Shown here: one piece after another, positions 15,247-26,700 of the stretch | How the letters are laid out: each line of letters begins with the position of its first letter | How positions within the stretch are numbered: position 1 is the stretch's first letter | Assembly: GCF_051401765.1 (NCBI RefSeq) | Contig: NC_135071.1 | Span: 18,330,961 to 18,394,960 of the forward strand | Origin: Calliopsis andreniformis | Lineage: Eukaryota > Arthropoda > Insecta > Hymenoptera > Andrenidae | Length of the DNA stretch: 64,000 nucleotides | Reading direction: 5' to 3' | Program-made: the position numbers and the translations under genes | The notes under the pieces: model-generated | What the model was told of the DNA's origin: nothing | Seen by the model: the letters and a program-made list of their open reading frames with translations, nothing else | The model's database searches: none

Positions 15247-17137
15247 ATGGATTTGGCAGAAACTATGAAAAACATTGTTGCCAAAGGTATGCAAACAGAA
15301 ATGGGACCACCAGGCGGAGGCTCTGGGTACCCTGCTACACCAAGCAGTGCTGGTTACGTTACAGAGAAAATGTATATGTTGTTACAAGCTTATCTGCAGA
15401 ACAAGGGATGGAATCCAAGCATCGAACTTCTACAATGTTTTTCTGAATTCAAGGATGCCTCTATGATACCTAGCGCTGCTTACTTGCAGTAAGAATATAT
15501 ACTTTCTAAATTTATATGTAGAATTTATTACTTTGTTGCAAAAAATATTTATAATATGTTATATAAATAGGATGATGGCATCAAGAATAGCTTTGGACTC
15601 TCAGGGGAGATTAGTCCTTAGAGAAAATGGAAAAATAATATTGCCCTATGAACACTTTGCCAATGCTGTGATGTTAAAACACATGAATGGTCCACATGGT
15701 TTACATTTGGGCCTAGAAGGCACAGTTAGAGCTGTTATGGAATCATACACTATTGGGCGTGAATGTTTTGGTATGGAGAAAGAATTTATAATAGAGGTGG
15801 TACAAAATTGTCCGAATCCTGCTTGTCGTTATTATAAAAATCAATTGGAATTAACACAAAAAATGGGACATATGGCACCAACTTATATCCAAGATAACGA
15901 AACAACAGCTTCTCTTTTACGAAGTAGTTTCTCTCACAATACAGATTTTCAAGCGGTAAGTCCAAGTGTATTACTATTATTTTAAGTATTCTTTTTACTG
16001 TGTTTTATCTTCCTGGAAATTAATTATGTTTTATATTTGCATTATAGAGTTTAAGTGGTGCTAATCCAAATACTCATATGGGAGGCGGATCTTCAGCAGA
16101 TTTATCAGAAATGAGAGGTGCTGGAAACCAAATGAATCTTCAACGTCCTCCAAGCCGTCCATCATTAAATATTCCGCATCGGCCTGTGTCACAAGACAAG
16201 AAAGTTACCGCTGGGAAGCAACATTACGAGTCTTTAGTACCTAATATTCCTATATCCGACCATAAACTAACAGATTTTTTAAGAACAAATTTGGATAACT
16301 TGGACAGTCTCAGTGGACTTGGTTTAGGGAATCTGCAGGGAATAGGAAATGCAAATAAGGATTTGTTAGCCTTGCATAATGGAGCTTGGCCATTGGAAAG
16401 CGAAAAAGGATCTCGATCATCGAATTCCGAAGGTCGTTATTAGATTAGATAATTTTTTAATTACAACGTTAAACTAATATGTTTTATAACGAAAGCTCAT
16501 TTCTATATAGGTGGTCAAGAAAAAATAGTAAGAGCTTTTGCAGAAGTTATGAAGAATATGGCAAGAATGAAAGCTTGTGTACGTCCTGCAATGTGCAAAC
16601 CATACGGGAAGCAATCGGAAGCTTTGCAAAAAAGTAATGAGGCAGATAATCTATTATAGTCTAACTTTTGAATATTTATACATGTTTATTGTTTTGATGA
16701 ATTAATTGCATTTTTTACAATATCATGCTCATGTGCTATGTGATCGAATTTTATTTTTATGATTATTTTACCGTTTGACTTTTTTTTTATTACAAGAAAT
16801 TAGTAAAATTAATAAAATATACATGCATATGTATATATATATATATATTTCATGTTTGTTTTGTTACAGCACTGGTTGATACAATACAGCTTGTGCAATC
16901 ATTGAGAAGTTTCCTGCCGCCTCCACATATTCCTGTTTCAAGCTGGAAAAATGAAGATAAACATCGATTAGATCATACGGGTACTCCTTATCTCCCATCA
17001 TTGTAAGTATTTCTTATGATTTACGTTGTAAGTATACCCTCGTTACATGACTAGAGATATCAAATAAAGAGTTATAATTTTTACGCAGAAAGACTGGAGG
17101 TTTAGAAGAGCTGTGCGAACAACGCAAGCTAGACTAA
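15247..17137 (+). CDS. Conserved protein of unknown function, 438 aa (not recognised)
   Basis: Six coding exons: 15247-15488, 15571-15955, 16048-16432, 16511-16633, 16870-17002 and 17089-17137. Phases agree at all five joins and the stop is TAA 17135-17137. I do not recognise the family. Codon use and the smooth frame across introns show it is real. The N terminus (1-80) is Met/Gly-rich, then amphipathic, with YLQNKGWNPSIELLQCF. A dense, conserved-looking block at 82-171 contains LVLRENGKIILPYEHFANAV, RECFGMEKEFIIEVV and a C-x4-C pair (Cys161, Cys166). Residues about 210-337 are Ser/Asn/Gly-rich and look disordered. The C-terminal part (about 340-438) looks helical, with EKIVRAFAEVMKNMARMK and SLRSFLPPPHIPVSSW, and ends EQRKLD. 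There is no signal peptide or membrane segment. The donor of intron 3 is GTCGTT rather than GTRAGT; reading through it adds two residues and a TAG at 16441, so a shorter C-terminal isoform is possible. A nuclear role is only a guess. Confidence 0.85.
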
Positions 17138-19644
17138 ACGTCTTCGCTTTTTAAGTGTCAGACCCGGTTTTATCTTTGCGCTCTATGATGTTCTAGTCAT
17201 GTGGTGTTTATGGGTTAGATGGGTGTTTTATATTTAAATGACCCGAAGGATTGCTCAAATGTTGTTGGCGTTTAGGACCTCAAAATACTAAGAGATAAAA
17301 CGAGTCATGCGTGGACTGTGATAAACGTGGGTAGTAAAAATGATTTATGTGTAGTCAATCGAAACTCACACCGTTACTCCAGATTCAAACTAGCTTTATT
17401 CTGTTGCTATCATTTTTTCTTGAGTCTTTAGAACCTGCCTATGGGGCTTAGTTAGTAACTGTGGTTTGGTAATTTTAAATTATCGACTGCGTCATGAATA
17501 ATTTACATATGCGTATATACCATAAAGCGGCATTTATGTTTTATTGTTATTTATTGATTTAATCGTCCACCATTTGTGTTCCAATATATTACCTGATTAA
17601 TAATGTATTATAAAGCTTTTTTGTATATTGTATAAACAAATCTTACGTATATATTGAAAGTTTGAACGAAGTATTTAAAGCTAAATTAACTTTGTGTAAT
17701 CTGAAATGATTACTATTTAAATATTGTTATGAATGCTTTAAATAGAAAACTATAAGTAGGGAATTGCAATTCTTGTTACCATTGGACCTCGCACTATTTA
17801 CTTTTTGAATACTTTTTGAACACTTATTACATAATTATTAAAATATTGTTTTCATTCAAATGACTGAATTCATTATAAAGTTGTCTAGTAAATAATCAAT
17901 TTGTACATATATTTTTTTAAAAATTACATTAAACGAATTATTGTTTATTTATAAGAGTAACTGAGCATATATTGTTGTTATATCTAGTATTATTCATTGA
18001 CTAGTTACGCCTAAAAGGTGTTAGAATTTACAATAATTTATAAGCTCCATGGGCAGTAAAATGCGGTGTGCACGCAGAAAGCAAAAGATAAGTCATCGGT
18101 CAATTTATACATATTTTTCAAGGAATAAACTATTTCGTTATTGTATACAAATAAAGAGAAGTTACATCATTAGAAAATTCTTAAAATGTGATTTGCACTG
18201 ACGCTCAAAATTTTCTCTTTGTGCACTAATAATACTTAAAAACGATGTTACCTCTACGAATCGCGAAACAGAATCGTGTAATGAAAAATACTATGCATTA
18301 TCTCGATGGATATCTTTTGATGAAATGCATTTTATTTTCACTGTGGAAGTAAGGTCGTTTTAAACTTAATTGTTAAACGCATATCTGCGATGGTGAAATG
18401 TTTCCTTCTTGCTCGATAATATCAAAATATGGACTATACGTTTCTGAGTATAAACAATAAATTTATGTGTCAAACGCGTGGAAAAGTGAACGTATGAATG
18501 AATCTAGTTTGTACGTGGATTCAATGAATGTAAAGTTTCGGCTATGAAATAGCAAAATTTTATATGAATGTGTGAGAGTGCTTGTACGTACGATTGTGTA
18601 AAAATATCTTTCTATAGATGTGTCTGTTATAAATGCATGTATATTTATTTACGACGTTTTTGCAGCAAATGTGTCGATTGTTAACAGGGCTCAGATTTTC
18701 ATGATTATTTATTACTGTCAAAACTAAGATTGACACGTTTTTCGTCTGTTTTTTTTTCTATGTTAATACGTTCATACACTTCCAGTAATATATGCAAGGT
18801 GTTTCATTTGAATTTATAAATCGATATCGTGTGGAAAGTACATTTACCTTCTTCCATTTCAACCCAGAAGAAGACAACGAATTTCGGGAATAGTTTTTTC
18901 TTAATAATTTTTTTCTTTATATTTACAAATTAAAATGAGTCATCTTGTTTATGTATGTTAAAGATTGAATAAACTTTAAAAAACATTGGCAGTAGACTAG
19001 TAAGATCATAGTCTTTTAAGATTTGATAGGAAGTCTAAATGTAATTAATATTTTTGTTTATAAATATAATGAAATGTGGAAAGCGTCGCATTTTTCAAAT
19101 CTTAAAAAATAAGTAATAAATAAATGTGACAAAATAGTCAATGTACAAATAAAATAACAAGTATATTTAAAGAGAAGATCAACACGTTGGAAAGAAACAA
19201 CTACAGTTTGTAACTGATATGTGTACATATACATGTATATATAAACTCGAAGATAACATAAAAAGTTAAAATGTTATCTTCAAACATTTTGTCATATCTT
19301 AAACTATTTTAAAGTTATGACTAGTCCTAGTTACGTCTATAATTGGGATTAAAAAAATATTGCGATATTAATGTCAGCCAATAAAAGGCTTAATGAAGTT
19401 TAGTAGAATGTATATTATAATCAAATTTCAAAGTCTGTTGTTTGTTGAAATTACGAAGACTGAATTTATTCTACTTTATCTTGAGGATACATTACATTTA
19501 AATTTAATAAATAAAGTACAAGTTATATTTTTGTTATACATTGTTCAAATTTGGCACATGGATTTTTACGTATTACTTAATACTTGATCTGAAAATCACA
19601 GAAATTTGAGTCCTGTGTATCTCATGTCTTTGTTAATTAATATA

Positions 19645-19844
19645 CAGTGCTAGTCAAAAGAAAGTTTAAAATTGATATTTTTATATGTATTTGTAAAGAA
19701 CCTGAGTACTGCACCTATAATATTGGTATCAATTTCATCTGGAAATCTTAATCTATACAAAACAGACTAAGATGCAGTGTTTTCTTGTTAAAACGTGACA
19801 CTTTGCTTTTGCTCGCTTTTTAAACTTTCTTTTAATTGTCACTG
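19645..19844. mobile_element. Tc1/mariner-type MITE, 200 bp, with TA target duplication
   Basis: The element starts CAGTGCTAGTCAAAAGAAAG and its other end, read on the opposite strand, starts CAGTGACAATTAAAAGAAAG. The inverted repeats extend about 27 bp with about four mismatches (AAAGTTTAAAA is shared). TA dinucleotides flank both ends (19643-19644 and 19845-19846), the target-site duplication expected of the Tc1/mariner superfamily. CAGTG-type termini are also typical of Tc1 elements. There is no internal open frame, so it is a non-autonomous copy. Confidence 0.88.
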
Positions 19845-20035
19845 TATCTTAAACTAAGGCTGCTGCGATATCATCTAAGTAATTCGACAATGACCTGTTG
19901 CACACCAAAGTGTATTTACAACTAAATGGACTTATTTCTTCTAGTAGTTATGTAAAACTAATACAAACGTATCGCCGTTTGCTTGCTGTTAAAGCATCGA
20001 CACAATTAAGCATATCCATGACTAAGACGCTATAT

Positions 20036-20060
20036 ACAGGGTGTCTCCTCTAATTTGATC
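20036..20060 (+). mobile_element. Isolated transposon-terminus-like sequence CAGGGTGTCTCC
   Basis: CAGGGTGTC preceded by TATA resembles the terminal inverted repeat of several insect DNA transposon groups. A matching sequence in opposite orientation (GAGGACACCCTG) occurs far away at about 50100-50111, not nearby, so no complete element is defined here. It may be a truncated copy. Confidence 0.3.
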
Positions 20061-20799
20061 ACTTAAAGTATTTCCGCCACTCTTATGTGTACAAAAACGT
20101 ATTCAAAAATATAAAGGTAGGCAAAAAGTGCACGAAAATTATTGGCATTTATCTTAAAAATTACATGATTAAGAAACCTAATCTTATAATTACAATTACT
20201 TGTTCCTTTTCACAGATACAAGAAAATATGTTATAGTTAATAAGTGGTCAAGTTAGGTGAAGACATTAGGTACATACATGCCAAATGGGAAAACAAAGGG
20301 GCACGGAAACAAAGTCTGATCAATGTACAAAAATCGAGTACTAACTTTGTGAAGTAAGATCGCATTGTAATACCGTTCAGAGTACGTTTCCGAGCTTTTG
20401 ATGCTCTCGCGCCATATATTTATGCCATAAAAAACCGTGTACAAGTTTCTGCACTGATTTTGACAGTAAGATCATTGTAAAATGCGCACCGTCATTGTCC
20501 ATTAATAAATGGACAATTTAATGATATGATACACCAACGCTACCGCTGTATCTGCACTTTAAGCTCTCGTTGTCGCTTGCCAGTATTGCTCTTCTGTATT
20601 CTCGCATAATTCTAATTCATGACAACAATGATTAAAAAGTTTTTACAAGTGTGACTTGCCTGTGTTACAATTCCAATGTTTGTGCGTGTCATCCTGTTCT
20701 TTCATCCATGGCTCAGAATCGGCGTTCGTCCATTCGGAAGCGAAATATCGTGAGGTATCCTGAAAGCTCCTATAATGTAAGATCATTCTGAAAGGTCTC

Positions 20800-23700
20800 T
20801 CATGAAAAATTCACAGAATTACGTATACTAACAGGTTGTGCCTCTAGGACGAAAACTACGTCGTCGAGAAAGTAATATGCTTGGCCCAGATCACCTTCGC
20901 AGAGGTAAGGCAGCTTGCTCCATGCAAGACATTTCAGGCCCATCGGTGCGAAAACTCTGTCGACGAGACTGGCGATTTGGCCCTCTAAACCGTTTCCTTT
21001 CACTGGCAAGTATTCTGATGGCTTGTGATTTCCCCTTTCACCGACTTCCACGTATGGGCTAAAAGGAAGGACTAGTGCCACCACGAGACGACCTCCAGGA
21101 CTTAGGGACGTCTTCAGACGTCTCAGTAAAGTGTTAGGACGATCGCATCGGTCTAGTAGGTTTAGACAGAGTATGACGTTGAAAGGACCGCTTTCGTACC
21201 ATTTTTCTACATCCAGCACCCTAAAATATAAAGTAAGTGCATAGTACTAGTTAAACGGGAAGTTGAGTTCTAAATAACAATAAATGACAATGACAATAAA
21301 TAAATCTATACAATAGTGAGAAATAATTACGATTTGGTATCGAGTATTGCTTAAATAGATTCCTAACCTAATAGAGATATATCGTCATTTTGTTTGCATT
21401 ATCCGCAAATGGTCTGACCGTAGTTTTACTTTGAGAATTTCTCAAATGCTCATTTTCGTATTTGTCATTGCGCAGGCGCGTAGCATTTTGCTACTGCGCA
21501 TGTCTGATCACACATTTACCACTTTCTTCGCGCCTATTCTGCACTCAAGATCGTCTCCTGATTTTTATTTGTTTTTTTCATAGAAAAATGTTTAATTTTA
21601 TATAGTGCAAAGTAATTTCGATTTCTATAGTCTCAGTGCTTTGATTTCTTATGTTTTTTTATAAAATTTGTGTTTATTGTGTGATGGAGAAGCCTCTGAA
21701 TTATTGAGATACAGGTACGTTACATTGTTTAATAGATTGTATAGTAATATTCGGAATTTTTAATGTCAAATGTAATACGATGCCATCATATAAGTTAACA
21801 AACATGTAGTTTTACATACGATAATGCAATAGAGTGAATATCAAATAAATCGTCATAATTTACTTTGTATAATTCTGAATAGTCTGACAGTAGTTTTACT
21901 TAGAGTATCTCTCGAATGTCTTCTTTTGTATTTGCTATTGCGCATGCACGTAGTCACGCCATTACTGCTACTGCGCATATAACAGTATTTTGGCGCCTAG
22001 TTAGTGGTTAATATTGTCTCCCAGTTTTCATTTTTTCTTCCATGAAACGGTTAATATTTAAGCACTATTAAACAAGTATAGTCAATATTTTATTGATTTG
22101 TATTATATTTTTGTGTTGCATGTAACAGGAAGATAATAGAAAATTTTGAGTGAGACGAATTTCGATACTTCGAACAGAATGACGCCAGCGTGCAGAGCTC
22201 ATCGCAAAGGTAAGTTTTTTAATTATTTCTTAGATATTATTGGATGATATAGTGTACTAGCTTTTCCCGTGTCGATATTTAAAAAATACATTTTTCTGGC
22301 TACATGTTTGCACAGCGATTAAAAGTTAATCGTTTTGGAAACATGTGTCAAAACAATGCATTATAATATCTATTTGCATTATTGATAAGCTATTTGATAT
22401 AATTATTAACTATGTAATAAATCGAGCCAAGTGCTTACGATTGTTTATTATCATGATTTTGTACTGAAAATACGTGCTGGTATATTTGCAATCCAGTGAA
22501 TAGTTCTTAAATGGACCGCTGCTTGTGAATAGAGGGCACTTGAATCAGTGTCTAATTTTTAGGTCGGTAAAACAGTAGTCTGAGGACACGGATGCTCATC
22601 AAATGATAAGTGATTTTCAATGCGTGTGACATTATCGACAAGGCATTTTAAACAAATAATAGTAAATAGTTTTCGAGTATTTGAATAAATATTTGAAAAT
22701 ACAAGTACTAATTATACTCAGAGCAAAAGTGTTTTTATTCGGTTATACTTACGATAAAAAAATTGAAAAATCTCTACAAAACGTTATGAGTACGTTGCTC
22801 TCTGGAGTCTCAAAATTCGAGCTACTTAAGTAGAGTAACTGGCTGAGCGAAGTACAGATGCCAGACAGTCCGGTTATAAAACCGTCGTAAATATCTACTT
22901 CAATCAATTCAGGGCAATAAACTTGTTAATAGTATACAACAGGGTGTTACACATCGATACGATATTATTGTCAAATACAGTGCTGTGTACTTTCGAAGTT
23001 CGGGTGGCTTCGAGTCAAGCAACAATCGTACTTACGTAAACTTCTTTTTGGCCAGGGCCCATCTCATGGGCGCAGATATGTCTGTAGCGTAAACCTTTTC
23101 GAAAAGGTGAGCCACGTGAGCTGTGGTAGCACCGTCTCCCGCCCCCAAGTCCACCAATGAGTGCCACGGGCCCGAAAATCCGCTCGCTTCCATCAGCTTT
23201 TGAAATTGCTCGCTGGAAAAGACGTGCATTGACCCGCGACCGAGCAACCTGCAACAATTATTTCACTACACTTCAATTGCAAGTTTTACAATATTGTTGA
23301 AAATGTGGCGAGAGAGTTCCTAAAGTGTAACAAATACCCTCTCAAAGATTCGTCAATATTTACAGTAAATTCTGTAATTTTTGAATACTCAAATTACTCG
23401 AATATTCAAATATTTAAATATTCAAATATTCAAATATTCAAATTTCCAAATCCTCAACTGGGACATAGAAATTCTCTAAACTCATTAAAAAGTGAGAGTC
23501 ACACTGACGCTACTCTTCTCGCTTGTACATAGAATCGCTACAGTATCTTCTATTATTGCTTGAGTATACCAGGCAAACTCGAAACCCAACCGTTGAAAGT
23601 CAAGCTTTAATGGCGAGCGACGCGTCCGATCGCAAGGTCGGCGGCAAAGGAGCGAAACGGATAAATCAATGGAACGGTAACGCATATTTCAACATCTCAT

Positions 23701-26700
23701 TGTGCGAGCCGCGGCGACGAGGCTTCCATGATTGATGAAAGGCAGCTGTATATAGAAACACAGAGGCTCGGGACGCCGGGGCGCGTAGGCTAGTTGGCAG
23801 AATTCGATGATGTCGTACGGGCAGGGAATCTCCGCCGATAGCAGGGTGCAGGGGGCTGGGATGGGAAAAAGGGGTGGGTTCATTTGAAAATACCAGCGTC
23901 GGCGAGCGCGCGCGGTCCGCGGCAATCCATCAATGCCGCGGAACGCGGGATTTTGATCGTGGATTCGGTGTACCCCCGGCGTTATAAATAAGGCGGTGGT
24001 GGTCTCGTGGTCCCATTCTTTGGGGGCCCACCTCGATTTCTCTCCCTCCCCCGGCTCTGCCCCTCGACCATGGCCGGTGCCATCAATTAACGAGCACCTC
24101 CTGGCCTCCATTGAATAATAAATAAAAACAGAAAAAAAAAGGAGGGCCGAAGAAAAAGAGGCGAAGGAGGTGGAGGAAGATACAGGGGACAGAATGGGGC
24201 ATAAAAGCGGAGGGGGACCCAAAGGGGAGAGGACAGGAGGTCCACGGTTGCCGCATTTTTCGTAGCATCTTTCAGTTTCTGCCTTCTTCCTTCTTCCCCC
24301 GCGGCCTGATTCTTCCTTTCTCTTTCCCCGCTTCTTTTTCTTCGCCTCCTCGCCTCGCCATCTTTTGTTTCCTGTTTCTCCGTGTCTCTCTTCCTCCAGT
24401 TTGTTTACTCTGTCGTTCCACAAGCTTGTTTCCATTGTCAGTCTCCGCCACCATGGGCCTCTACATGGGTCTCCTTGTTGTCGGTGGCGGAGGCGACTCG
24501 GGAGGGGAAGAATGAAGGAAACGGAAAGGGAGGAAAACGGGGGGGATGGGGAGGAGGATAGAGGGAAGGGGGGAGGAGTAGAACGGGTAGATACACATAC
24601 GATATACACGCGTGCGGCTCACAAATCAGGCTTGCGAATCGTAGCGGCTTCGTCGGCGGCGCGAGCGACAATTAATTCACCGCTTTTGCTCTCGGCTTCT
24701 CTTCTTGAGGCCCCATTGTGTGTACGTACTCGTCCTCCCTCTCTTCTCTTCCTCCCTCCCCCCCCAAATCCCCTCCAGTCGTCGAGGCCCAATGTTTCTC
24801 CCCTTCGAATCGTTCGGAGCCCATCGGTGCTCCCAACGTTGCTCTGTTTTATCGAGCGATTCCGATCCCTTGTCGCTCTTCTTCCTTTTGCCTTCCTCGA
24901 CTTCGTCGCGGGGCCCCTGCCTCCCCCCACCCCTCCGCCGACAGGCTGAAGCCGCGTCTTTAATTTCGACCCCGGCGTCACGCGGTCTAGAGAAGCTCCG
25001 ATGCGCGAGAGTCCAGCGTTGCCACGTTTAACGAGAGCCGTTCGAATTTTCGAGTCGAGTCCGATTTTCGGCGGGAAAATCGAGGGCGGCAGATTTGAAA
25101 GGGACCGAGCTGGTGCACTGGCTGTGATCTAGAGGTCTAGCTTTCTGGTGACTTTTTATATTGATGGTGGTATCCTACCAATTGTTTGAGTTGCTAGAAT
25201 TTTTTTCTACGAAAAGGAAGTAGTTCAGATTTCGCAATTTTTTGGTTGAGGACTCGGGGAATTTTTCTTAGCGTTCCTAGGGATGATTTGAAGCCGTTGT
25301 CGAATATTTCACCACGTCGCTTTAGTAGTATTTCAGCCATTGGCTGTTGCAGCCTGGAATTGACGAGGACGGGGGATAGGATAATATCAGCGACGAATGT
25401 AAACCCGATATGTATCTCCAGCGATTCGGACGACCACAATTTCAGCCACCCACTCGGCGGTTCAATTTTTGTTCGCCGACAGACGGCGCTGGTTCAGTTA
25501 GCTACGACCACGACTTTTATCGGTGGGGGCCTCTCGCGGTCGCTCGTAAAATACCTCGAAGAGCGAGCGCGTAGTGTTAAAGAGGCGCTCGAAGGACCGT
25601 TTACCTAATAATAGCAATAATATGTAAATGCGATGCGTATCAAGCCGCCATCTAAAGAATCCACCCCGCTTCGGGCCTATTGTTTGCAAATCCTCGTTTC
25701 AACCGTGCTGCTCTCTGCTGGATTGCTGCGGACCTCTTGAAACACCCTATCTCTCCCCCTCTCTTTCTCTCTCTTCTTTTCCATTCTTCGAGATTCCCTC
25801 TTTTTCTCGTTCCCTCGATCGACTGGACGCGCAAATAATCGAAGGTACACACTGACATTACAGAAACACACCTAATGATATCGACTGCAGTCTTGCTACG
25901 CTCTTGTTTCCCTCACTGGCTTTGTTATTTTATCTTCTGTGGACACTGGACCTTCCACTTCCAATTTGAAATTAAAATATAATTCAAATTTCATGCTAGA
26001 TTTTGAACGCTGATTTTTACGCCTGACGTGGGAATGAGGGGTGTAATCATTTTTTGTCTACTGTCGTGGATGCAAAAGGGATTGAGATAATGTAAAAATA
26101 TTCGTGATTGTAATACTTAGTTAATTCAGGGTTCGAATAAGTCCCAAGTCAGACATAGAGAAGTCAGTAGAACGAGCCTCAAGGGGATCAGGGATAAGTT
26201 AGTAGAATAAGCCCCAGGTCAGACACAGCTAAATCAGTAGAATATGTCTCAAGTCAGACACGTTTCACTCGTATCTGAAGTGTTTCTTCAACAATTAGTA
26301 ACTTCTTAAAAATTTTGATGCTTGTCATCGAATACTAACACGTTCACCATAAATTTCCCTTTTCTCAAATTACTTGAAGACGAAGTCGATACCAATTCTT
26401 AGCCAACGAGCAAACGGACGTTAAAGAAACCCGTGAGTCACTCCTACGCCGCGAGAGCAACGTGTCCAGTTCTCCTTGTGTTAATACAGTTACGTCGAGA
26501 AAGTGACAAGCGTGTATTTATAGATGTAAACTTTGATTCAGCATAAACCGCTTTAAAAGGTACATCGACGCGGTACAATTATAATTTGATTGAATCTCGT
26601 CACGCTCGAGATTCCCGAGGCCGTTCTAAATGCCATTACATATTCACGTCGTTACATTCGGACGGATGTAACAGTGTAATACAACGCTGGGACTTTTCAG

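Larger units (their letters stand above)
17138..20799. other. Convergent 3' flanks of the 438-aa gene and METTL9, AT-rich
   Basis: No coding exon recognised. This contains the 3' UTR of the 438-aa gene (AATAAA near 18967 is one candidate signal) and of METTL9 on the opposite strand. A 200-bp Tc1/mariner-type MITE lies at 19645-19844 and a transposon-end-like CAGGGTGTC occurs at 20036; both are listed separately. The rest is low-GC sequence without recognisable structure. Confidence 0.6.
21221..23035. other. METTL9 intron 3, with duplicated segment and candidate antisense exon
   Basis: AT-rich intron that contains a diverged tandem duplication (21379-21600 and 21848-22057) and a possible + strand exon (22129-22209), listed separately. 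Around 22860-22960 there are a TATAAAA, an AATAAA and a GGGTGTTACA. Together these look faintly like an old retrotransposon LTR, but no second LTR or coding remnant is visible. The intron's termini agree with the coding exons on both sides. Confidence 0.7.

Noticed and set aside
22860..22965. TATAAAA, AATAAA and GGGTGTTACA in LTR-like order
   Set aside because: No matching second LTR, primer-binding site or coding remnant; these short motifs are expected by chance in AT-rich DNA.
23689..24609. 306-codon open frame on the minus strand, the longest in the window
   Set aside because: The translation is Pro/Ser-rich, then Arg/Lys/Glu-rich, following purine/pyrimidine-rich DNA. Comparable frames occur on the opposite strand and no family is recognisable. 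It lies in a METTL9 intron.
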